Shown here in pieces: positions 1 through 6,176 of a DNA stretch of 13,275 bases. Made by a program: the position numbers and the translations under genes. Position 1 is the first letter of the stretch. Each line of letters starts with the position of its first letter. Origin of the DNA: Thermodesulfobacteriota bacterium (GTDB taxonomy: Bacteria; Desulfobacterota; DSM-4660; Desulfatiglandales; Desulfatiglandaceae); NCBI GenBank assembly GCA_028278625.1, contig JANQDY010000253.1, forward strand, positions 1 through 13,275, read 5' to 3'. Under the pieces are notes generated by a model, which saw only the letters and a program-made list of their open reading frames with translations, made no database searches and had not been told where the DNA came from.

Positions 1-149
1 TCGCTGAGACTTTGACCCGTCAGTTCCTCGAACATATCGCTTGCGCAGCCAAAGGGAACCTCAGCGGAGGTCTTCACGGATTTTCGTTGTACATCAAACG
101 GGAGCATCTTGTATTCCATCGAAAACGCCAGATCATCCTGGAGAAAGCC

Positions 150-959
150 ATGGCCAATAGGCAATTTCAATTGCAGGGCAACGCACCGGATTTATACGAA
201 CAATATGCCGTCCCAACTGGTGCGAGACAATCAGCAGAACTCATGCTCAAGCAGATTTCTCTTCAAGATGCATCCCGGGTATTGGATGCGGCATGCGGGA
301 CAGGTATTGTGACACGTCTGGCTGCGCAACAGTTTGGAAATATTGCGCGCATCGTCGGCGTCGACCTCAACCCTACCATGCTAGACGTGGCGCGTGCTCA
401 TGCCCCGAGGACAGACATCCCCGTAGAATGGCGGCAGGGAGATATGTGTGCGCTCCCCTTTCCTGATGCTCATTTCGATGTCGTGTTATGCAATCATGGC
501 CTGCAATTCGCGCCGAACAAGAGAGCCGCGCTGTGTGAAATCACCCGAGTGCTTGTGTCCGGAGGACAACTCGCTTTCACTACATGGAGCGAGGTGGCCC
601 CTTACAGTGCGGCGCTGGCTAACGCCCTCAGACGGCATGTTAGTGCCGAAGCCGCAAAGAGTTGCCTCGCACCGTATATGTTCAGAGATGCGGAGATCAT
701 ACGTCAGCTTGTGGACGCCGCAGGGTTTCGCTCCTTCGCGATTCAGGAGATGGGATTCATGAGACGTTTGCCTGCTTCAGCGATGGGGGTCCTAGAGTTC
801 ACGGCACGCTCCGCCTTTGCCAGTGATGTGGAGGCGGTCACTGAGGACGCCCGGCAGGCCATCGGACAAGAGGTCTGTGCCGCCCTGTATCCATATCGAG
901 ACGGTGGTCATTTCGTCGATCCCATGAACATACATCTGGTACATGCGCGGACAACATGA
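150..959 (+). CDS. Class I SAM-dependent methyltransferase (UbiE/Methyltransf_11 type)
   Basis: This gene encodes a 269-residue cytoplasmic methyltransferase of the Rossmann-fold class. Motif I, VLDAACGTG, is at residues 44-52. The acidic ribose-binding residue follows at D72 in VGVDLNP, then GDMCALPF (97-104), and the motif IV/post-IV segment FDVVLCNHGLQF (109-120) before SGGQLAF (137-143). The order and spacing match UbiE-like small-molecule methyltransferases, but the substrate cannot be read from the sequence. The frame is open upstream to about position 12. I chose the ATG at 150 because GGAGAA lies just upstream, the protein then begins MANRQFQLQGNAP as family members do, and the upstream translation has no family resemblance. 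There is no close partner gene: a gap of about 465 bp separates it from the next gene, so it is probably transcribed alone or with genes to the left. The family assignment is firm; the substrate is unknown. Confidence 0.88.
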   Translation: MANRQFQLQGNAPDLYEQYAVPTGARQSAELMLKQISLQDASRVLDAACGTGIVTRLAAQQFGNIARIVGVDLNPTMLDVARAHAPRTDIPVEWRQGDMCALPFPDAHFDVVLCNHGLQFAPNKRAALCEITRVLVSGGQLAFTTWSEVAPYSAALANALRRHVSAEAAKSCLAPYMFRDAEIIRQLVDAAGFRSFAIQEMGFMRRLPASAMGVLEFTARSAFASDVEAVTEDARQAIGQEVCAALYPYRDGGHFVDPMNIHLVHARTT

Positions 960-1424
960 GTCGCTCTCATCGCTGAAGAGCCGTTCCTGACAACCAGCAT
1001 CGGCTTTGTCTCGGGAATCTTATGCTGTTCCTAACCTTTGAGGATTGGTCCCATTTGAAATCCGAATATTTATCTTGACAATCAAACAAACCATTTAATA
1101 CCATATTTTAAACGCATGCTTCATCATGAGCAGGCGTATTCGGCGTATTCCGAAATTTCACTGTCCACTGAACAGCCTCCTCCAGATTGGTTTTTATTGG
1201 GTGTTTTCCTTCCGTAAAATCGTTTAAAGAAAAGCTTAACTTCTTTTGAGTCGCTTCCAGAGGTAATGGTACCGTCGCTTGATTGTTTCTGGTCCATAGA
1301 AGCGGATGGCGGCCAAAATTCCACAAATTTTAAGTTGTTGATTCGGCGGCTTTCGGGACACCATGGGTGACTTTCTCGTCTGATACCCATTTTTGGCGCT
1401 GTGATCCCGGGAAAGGAGGCGGAA
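960..1424. other. Intergenic region without a recognisable gene
   Basis: This gap of about 465 bp is visibly richer in A and T than its surroundings, especially 1060-1110 and 1200-1340. It contains a possible plus-strand promoter (1075-1101) and a small 9-bp direct repeat, GCGTATTCG/GCGTATTCC, near 1135-1153. Open frames of 72 to 111 codons exist on the minus strand (about 1108-1490), but they have no Shine-Dalgarno site, overlap each other and the start of the next gene, and match no family I know. A 33-codon plus-strand frame at 1116 also lacks a ribosome site. I see no RNA gene. The region could be a long 5' leader of the following gene or decayed coding sequence. Confidence 0.5.
1075..1101 (+). 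promoter_or_regulatory. Possible sigma70-type promoter
   Basis: A perfect TTGACA (1075-1080) is followed, after a short 15-bp spacer, by TAATAC (1096-1101), in AT-rich DNA. It would give a leader of roughly 310 nt before the ATG at 1425. The spacer is shorter than ideal and there is no independent support, so this is a weak call. Confidence 0.28.
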
Positions 1425-1718
1425 ATGGCCATCAATGTTCTCATTACAAGGCGTTTCAAAGATGAATATGTTCATGAAGCCCAATACCACAATGCCGAAA
1501 TCCGAGCCCTCGCAACCGTCCAGCCGGGCTATATATCCGGAAAGACCATCATCAATGTGGATGATCCCAATGAAATGATCATAGTGAGCAAGTGGCGCAG
1601 CAAGGAGGATTGGGAGAACTGGTACAAGAGCGAAGAAAGGCAGGATTTTTACAAGAAATTGCGAATGGCGCTTGAGTCCGCGGAAAGAATATCTTTTTAC
1701 AAGGCGGTGAGCAAATAA
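1425..1718 (+). CDS. Antibiotic biosynthesis monooxygenase (ABM) domain protein
   Basis: The product is a 97-residue single-domain protein of the dimeric alpha/beta-barrel ABM family, which includes small heme-degrading and quinone or polyketide monooxygenases and many uncharacterised members. Family features visible are the N-terminal strand INVLITRRF, the QPGYISGKTI turn and strand (residues about 31-40), the central strand MIIVSKWRS, and EDWENWYKSEER, the helix that usually carries the W-x-x-W/Y pattern. The frame is open from a GTG at 1401, but the ATG at 1425 has an almost perfect Shine-Dalgarno (AAAGGAGG, 5 bases upstream) and begins the conserved fold, so I chose it. The gene converges on the FadJ-like gene with a strong hairpin between them. 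There is no pathway context. The family is well supported; enzymatic activity and substrate are not. Confidence 0.85.
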   Translation: MAINVLITRRFKDEYVHEAQYHNAEIRALATVQPGYISGKTIINVDDPNEMIIVSKWRSKEDWENWYKSEERQDFYKKLRMALESAERISFYKAVSK

Positions 1719-1738
1719 CGGGTCTGTTTGTGCGGAAA

Positions 1739-1768
1739 CCGCCCTCCGTGGTCTGCCACGGGGGGCGG
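1739..1768. terminator. Hairpin between convergent genes, likely bidirectional terminator
   Basis: The arms 1739-1751 and 1756-1768 form a 13-bp GC-rich stem with one T/G mismatch (a wobble pair in one strand's transcript) around a 4-base loop. It lies in the 54-bp gap between the stop codons of the plus-strand ABM gene (1718) and the minus-strand FadJ-like gene (1773). The flanks carry short A runs on the right and T runs when read leftward (TTTCC), but no long U-tract. It is well placed to serve both genes. Confidence 0.65.
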
Positions 1769-1772
1769 AAAA

Positions 1773-3887
1773 CTACGGAAAGAACCGTTCTTCCCTCTTT
1801 GCCATGTCTTTCAGGATTTCCGCTGGTGCAAATCTAGGGCCAAAGGCCCCTCTCAGGTGTTCCAGACGGTTCAATACTCTTGTTGCCCCAAGGTGATCCG
1901 CGTAGTGGAAAGGACCTCCCCGAAAGGGGGGGAACCCCAGCCCCAGAACACTTCCCACATCCCCGTCCCTGGGTGAGGCGATCACTTGTGTTTCAAGACA
2001 TCTGGCCGCCTCGTTGACCGTTGAAAGTACCAGCCTATCCCGTATCTCCTCACCGTAGGTGACGGCTCGTCCGGTTCCCGGGATGGCGCCATAGATTTTC
2101 CGATTCGGCGCTTTTCTGCCTTTCTTCCCTTTACTGTAGAGATAGAAGCCACGGCCGTTCTTTTGTCCCGTGAGTCCCGCTTCCATGAGCAGTGACAGGG
2201 TGTTTGACGGTTCAGGGAAGCGTTCCTTCATGGTATGGGCCATGAATCGGCCAAGGCGGCTTACCGTCTCCAGTCCCATTTCGTCCATGATGGCCATGGG
2301 ACCGGAGGCATATCCGAAGTCCTTCATGATCCGGTCGATTCGGTCAATTTCATGGCCTTCCTCCAGAAGCATCAGTGCCTCCATGAGATACCGGCACAGG
2401 ACCTTGGTAGTGAAAAAACCGGGGGTGTCTTTTACGCAAATCACGGTTTTTCCCTGGTCGTGGAGAAAATTCTGAACGGTGCCAAGTGCCCAATCCGCCG
2501 CACCATCCGGTGCAATCAGTTCCGCCACGGGCACTTTGTGGACCGGAGCAAAGTAGCGGACCCCTACCACCCGCTCCCTGTGGCGAATGTCTTTGGCAAT
2601 TCGGGAGACGGGTACAAAGACGGTGTTTGTGGCAATGACGGTTTCGGGATTCACATACTTTTCAATCTCGGCAAGCGTCTTCCCTTTGAGATCAGGGTCA
2701 TTGGCAACTGCTTCGATCAAAAGATCGGCTCCTGACAGATCACCCATTAGACCGGTTCCCGTAAAGCCTCCGAGACGTTCCTCAAGGATTTCTTGGGTGA
2801 TGGCTTCGGATTTGAGCCGCTTTAGAAGACCGCTCCTGATCCGTTTCTGGCAACCTTCAAGGGCGCTTTCGGAAGTGTCATAAACCGCCACAGGATAACG
2901 ATCGAGGGTGGCTGAGGCGATCCCCGTCCCAATTGTCCCGGCGCCCAGGATGCCAACCTTTTTGATGGCCCGGGAGGATGAAAGAGACGTGCTTTTCATC
3001 TCCTGATTGGCCAAAAAAAGCCACATGAGGGAACGGCTCTGTGAGGTCATGAGCAGCGGTCCGATATAACTTATCTCCCTTTCAAGGGCCTTGTCTTCCC
3101 CCTCCTTTACCCCCAGTTCCACGCATTCCACGATCTTTAAGGGTCCAGGGTAGTTGCCCCTGGTTTTTCCAAGAACCTGCTGCCGCACCTTGCGGAAGAA
3201 GATATCCCGGATGAGCGGCAGGCGGATGATGCCCTCCGCCAGGGTTGTTTTTGGCAATGGGAGCTTGATTCGACCCTCGATCAGACCATTTAATCGGCCG
3301 ACGGCCGTTTCAAAAAGGTCCTCAGGCGCGGTCACCTCATCCACCAGCCCCAACCGAAGGGCTTTTCCGGATCTCACCCGTTTTCCCGTGAGCATCATGT
3401 CAAGGCCCTTAATGAGGCCCACCCGTTTCGGCAACCGCTGGGTCCCTCCCGCGGCGGGAAGAATTCCCAACTGCACCTCCGGCAGTCCCAAAACGGTGGC
3501 TGGGTGACGTGAAGCCACGATGTAATGGCATGCCAGAACAACCTCCAATCCGCCCCCCAGGGCCGCCCCGTGCACCGCCGCCACCAACGGTTTGTTTCCC
3601 CTTGAAAGGCCCGTGAGCACTCTGCTGTAGGCCCTGTCCGCCTGACACACCAGATCCGGATCATCGGCTTGGGCAAAGAGCTTGATGTCGGCCCCCGCGA
3701 TAAAGGTATCCGGCTTGGTCGAGCAAAACACCATGCCCTTTACCGCGTCATCGGATATCAAGGGCAGGATCTTTTCCTGGAATTCCCTCAACAGTTCAAG
3801 GGTCATGGTGTTCACCGGCCGCTCCGGATCATCCAGGGTGACTTTCACCATGCCCTTATCAAGCATTTGAATCGTTATTTCGTTCAT
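1773..3887 (-). CDS. FadJ/FadB-like enoyl-CoA hydratase / 3-hydroxyacyl-CoA dehydrogenase fusion with altered dehydrogenase active site
   Basis: This 704-residue protein has the layout of the beta-oxidation multifunctional enzyme alpha subunit: an N-terminal crotonase domain (about 1-190), a linker, an NAD-binding domain beginning VGILGAGTIGTG (311-322), and C-terminal dehydrogenase domains (about 480-700). The hydratase site looks intact: FIAGADIK oxyanion-hole segment at 62-69, E115 in GGGLE and E137 in GLPEVQLG, the two catalytic glutamates of the family. In the dehydrogenase half, the positions aligning with Ser137, His158 and Asn208 of human HADH are V423, R444 and T494; only the glutamate (E456) remains. 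NAD-dependent oxidation is therefore doubtful. The motif V-H-K-V-P after the altered position is FadJ-like. The ATG at 3887 starts at the first crotonase strand but lacks a clear Shine-Dalgarno; Met13 is preceded by AAGGG and is an alternative. No thiolase gene is adjacent. Confidence 0.9.
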   Translation of the reverse strand: MNEITIQMLDKGMVKVTLDDPERPVNTMTLELLREFQEKILPLISDDAVKGMVFCSTKPDTFIAGADIKLFAQADDPDLVCQADRAYSRVLTGLSRGNKPLVAAVHGAALGGGLEVVLACHYIVASRHPATVLGLPEVQLGILPAAGGTQRLPKRVGLIKGLDMMLTGKRVRSGKALRLGLVDEVTAPEDLFETAVGRLNGLIEGRIKLPLPKTTLAEGIIRLPLIRDIFFRKVRQQVLGKTRGNYPGPLKIVECVELGVKEGEDKALEREISYIGPLLMTSQSRSLMWLFLANQEMKSTSLSSSRAIKKVGILGAGTIGTGIASATLDRYPVAVYDTSESALEGCQKRIRSGLLKRLKSEAITQEILEERLGGFTGTGLMGDLSGADLLIEAVANDPDLKGKTLAEIEKYVNPETVIATNTVFVPVSRIAKDIRHRERVVGVRYFAPVHKVPVAELIAPDGAADWALGTVQNFLHDQGKTVICVKDTPGFFTTKVLCRYLMEALMLLEEGHEIDRIDRIMKDFGYASGPMAIMDEMGLETVSRLGRFMAHTMKERFPEPSNTLSLLMEAGLTGQKNGRGFYLYSKGKKGRKAPNRKIYGAIPGTGRAVTYGEEIRDRLVLSTVNEAARCLETQVIASPRDGDVGSVLGLGFPPFRGGPFHYADHLGATRVLNRLEHLRGAFGPRFAPAEILKDMAKREERFFP

Positions 3888-4016
3888 GGGGTTTGTTGAA
3901 CACTCATATTCTCAATAACCATCAGAAAACCGGTTACCGGCAGAAGCGGCACAGTTTAACAGATGTTCCGTGATGCTAGCCGTCGGAATCCAACCGGTTT
4001 CGCCCCACCCGTTTGC
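3888..4016. promoter_or_regulatory. Region upstream of the FadJ-like gene with two AACCGGTT palindromes
   Basis: This 129-bp gap between two minus-strand genes must hold the end of the cyclase transcript and any private promoter of the FadJ-like gene. It contains two copies of the perfect 8-bp palindrome AACCGGTT (3928-3935 and 3992-3999), about 41 and 105 bp upstream of the start codon. No convincing -35/-10 pair or U-tract terminator was found. Confidence 0.35.
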
Positions 4017-5780
4017 CTACCTGGCCGCGGTTCGTACCGCCTTGACGAATACTTTACGGGCCAAGCCTGAGCCGTATTCACTGTGAGTGCCATAGGCTTC
4101 ACCGGTAAACAGGTCCGCCACATAATGTTGCCGAAAGCTTTCATTTGGATGCGGCGTGGTATCCATGTCACATGTCCAGCAGGGCTTTGTGAGGGGAAAG
4201 ACCGATTTTTCGCTTTCCAATCCCTCGCGCAAAGCCAAGTGGGAGCTGTTAGGAACGGAGCGCATCTCCGGAGATCCCTCAGGAGCCAGTAACGGCGCAA
4301 GGGAAGGGGGGCGCCAGCCGTCAGCCCCTGGAAATACTTCATCCTCCTTGATCTGGGATTGCAGCAAGGAACAGAGCTCCTCAAGGGTGGGAACACGCCA
4401 ATCCTTGTGCCCGGCAAATCCCTTTTTATTGAGCTTTTCCACATATTCCACGGCGTCGTCATAATACAACGGGGATGAAGACCCCCCCTTCTCCCACATG
4501 AGGCCGGTCCTTTTGTCCATCACCACGTCATTCCCTAGATCTTGAAAGTCATTGTGAAAGATGCCCGATTCATTATCGGTCAGCACAAAGAAGTTGAACC
4601 GCTTCAGCATAGATCGGAGATCAAACAGACCCACGGAGGTGGGCTCGCTCCGAAGTCTGACCTTTGGAGGTGTTAAATCAGAAGGGTCGGGTTGGACCGG
4701 TCCTCGCGCTACCTGGGGCCGGGATTGATTCATCCCGGTCTTTAACCCCTCAGGTTCGCCAAACAAGGCCCTTTTCCCGGAATCCTCTTTTTCTATGCTC
4801 TCTTGGGCGGCATTGAGATCGGATTCAGGCGCTTTTCGCTGTTTCACTTTCCGCCTCTCATCCTCAAGAAGTCCTGTTTGCGGGCGCTCTTTCTCCGATG
4901 CCAGGTTTTCAGCGGGGCGTTGCTCCAGGTCCTCTTCGGACTTGAAAAGCGCTTCCCTGATTTTCTCGATGCGCGCGGTTATGTCGGTGTTCTCTCCTTG
5001 CTGTGGCCCGCCTTGCATCCCTTTTATTTCCCCAATCTTCTTTCCCTGGCCCCCAGGCCCTTCTCTTTTGGGCATCTCAAGCAGGGCTGGCTCTTCGACG
5101 GAGGATTCGTCAATCAGCAGATTCATCGTTAACGCACCTCCCGCCACTCCAACCAACAGAAGAAGGCCTGCAAAAGCAGTTTTCCACCGGCCTAAGCGGC
5201 TGCCCTCCTTGTCCCGGCTCTTTTCTCCGCCCTTTTCCCTGGGGCTCAATTGCGGCGCCATCAAAATCTTGTAGACCCGCACGGGCTTGATGATATTCTT
5301 GACCTTGTGCTCTCCCAGGTATTCGTATTCCAAACCCACCTTGTTTCCAACCTGGTCATAGGCAGGCCCCGAGATACAGATCCCTTCGGGTTCTGCCAGC
5401 CCCTCAATTCGGGCGGCAATGTTCACGCCATCTCCATAGATGCGTTCCCCCTCCTGGATCACGTCTCCGAGATTGATCCCAATTCGGAACTTCATCCGCC
5501 GCTTTTCAGGTAATGCACGGTTCCTCAACTTAAGCTCACTCTGAATCTGCACGGCGCATCCCACGCCGTCCAGCACACTGGGAAATTCGGCAAGCAGATT
5601 GTCTCCCGGAGAATCCACGACCCTGCCGCGAAACGCCCGTATGATCCGTGTCATAACGGCGCGGTAAGCGGTCAGAATTCGAACCGTTGCATGATCGTCG
5701 TTGGCCATGAGGAGACTGTAACCCTTAACATCCGCACTCAGAATGGCTGTGAGTTTGCGCACATACGGCTCAGAGGTCAT
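4017..5780 (-). CDS. Membrane-anchored class III nucleotidyl cyclase with C-terminal DUF1566 (Lcl C-terminal) domain
   Basis: This 587-residue protein has three parts. Residues 8-175 form a class III adenylate/guanylate cyclase homology domain: metal-binding aspartates D17 (LSADVKGYS) and D60 (SPGDNLLAEF), FRIGINLGDVI (98-108), and the transition-state Asn/Arg pair N120/R124 in GVNIAARIEG. The position usually held by the base-selecting lysine is D56, so nucleotide preference is uncertain. A single hydrophobic helix spans about 201-223. The rest lies on the other side of the membrane: a charged low-complexity linker (about 225-380) and a DUF1566-like domain, with MDKRTGLMWEKG (421-432), the DWRVPTLEEL signature (460-469) and the terminal GLARKVFVKAVR (572-583). 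I infer a cytoplasmic cyclase coupled to an envelope domain that may sense or bind a ligand. The ATG at 5780 has TGGAGG upstream. A sigma70-like promoter lies at 5927-5954. Confidence 0.88.
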   Translation of the reverse strand: MTSEPYVRKLTAILSADVKGYSLLMANDDHATVRILTAYRAVMTRIIRAFRGRVVDSPGDNLLAEFPSVLDGVGCAVQIQSELKLRNRALPEKRRMKFRIGINLGDVIQEGERIYGDGVNIAARIEGLAEPEGICISGPAYDQVGNKVGLEYEYLGEHKVKNIIKPVRVYKILMAPQLSPREKGGEKSRDKEGSRLGRWKTAFAGLLLLVGVAGGALTMNLLIDESSVEEPALLEMPKREGPGGQGKKIGEIKGMQGGPQQGENTDITARIEKIREALFKSEEDLEQRPAENLASEKERPQTGLLEDERRKVKQRKAPESDLNAAQESIEKEDSGKRALFGEPEGLKTGMNQSRPQVARGPVQPDPSDLTPPKVRLRSEPTSVGLFDLRSMLKRFNFFVLTDNESGIFHNDFQDLGNDVVMDKRTGLMWEKGGSSSPLYYDDAVEYVEKLNKKGFAGHKDWRVPTLEELCSLLQSQIKEDEVFPGADGWRPPSLAPLLAPEGSPEMRSVPNSSHLALREGLESEKSVFPLTKPCWTCDMDTTPHPNESFRQHYVADLFTGEAYGTHSEYGSGLARKVFVKAVRTAAR

Positions 5781-5926
5781 GGCATCCGCCTCCAGGGCCT
5801 TTGTGGGGGAATTCGTACGCCTTTTGAGAGGTAAAGGAAATCCTGTCTGGATATGTGCAACCGGTTGAAAACCATTTTACGCCTTCACTTATTCACTGAT
5901 TTGTCCGGCTGGAATCAACGCACACC

Positions 5927-5954
5927 ATCATACCAGGAAAAGAGCATGTTGCAA
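5927..5954 (-). promoter_or_regulatory. Candidate sigma70 promoter for the cyclase gene
   Basis: Read on the minus strand, TTGCAA (5954-5949) and TATGAT (5932-5927) are 16 bp apart, matching 4/6 and 5/6 of the consensus hexamers. Transcription would start near 5920, giving a leader of about 140 nt before the ATG at 5780. The spacing and -10 are good; no experimental support. Confidence 0.42.
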
Positions 5955-5979
5955 GGGATTATTTCTTTGTCCGTTTAGG

Positions 5980-5998
5980 TTATGTTAAGCTTATGTTA
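5980..5998. repeat. Tandem TTATGTTA direct repeat, possible activator site
   Basis: TTATGTTA occurs at 5980-5987 and again at 5991-5998, 11 bp apart, i.e. one helical turn. It lies about 26-44 bp upstream of the -35 element proposed for the cyclase gene, where direct-repeat activator sites are often found. The function is inferred. Confidence 0.35.
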
Positions 5999-6106
5999 GA
6001 TAATGCCAGAAAGAGCAGGAAAGGGAGAAAGTACTTTGCCAGGAAGTGCCCGAACCGTCATCTTGTCCGGCGAACAAACATTTCAAGGGGACAAGCCATT
6101 GGGGCG

Positions 6107-6146
6107 TTCCGCCGGCAGAGTCGCTTTTTTTGTCACACCGGCGGAA
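6107..6146. repeat. Inverted repeat downstream of the hydrolase operon, possible terminator
   Basis: TTCCGCCGG (6107-6115) and CCGGCGGAA (6138-6146) form a perfect 9-bp GC-rich stem with a 22-base loop, about 30 bp past the stop codon of the minus-strand hydrolase. The loop contains a T run, but no U-tract follows the stem, so intrinsic termination is only possible. Confidence 0.35.
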
Positions 6147-6176
6147 GGCCCTTTGAAAGGACGCGTTGAGGCGGTT

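Larger units (their letters stand above)
5781..6176. other. Intergenic region upstream of the cyclase gene
   Basis: This 396-bp gap holds no credible gene. A 66-codon plus-strand frame from 6003 lacks a ribosome site and runs into the end of the hydrolase gene. What can be seen: an AACCGGTT palindrome (5859-5866), a minus-strand promoter candidate (5927-5954), a tandem TTATGTTA direct repeat (5980-5998) just upstream of it, and a 9-bp inverted repeat (6107-6146) past the hydrolase stop. Confidence 0.55.

Noticed and set aside
1116..1217. 33-codon plus-strand frame as a small protein gene
   Set aside because: No ribosome site and no distinguishing features; expected by chance in this AT-rich gap.
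3956..4462. Minus-strand 168-codon frame overlapping the end of the cyclase gene
   Set aside because: It overlaps the DUF1566 coding region in another frame; the DUF1566 motifs are in the main frame, which continues to its own stop at 4017.
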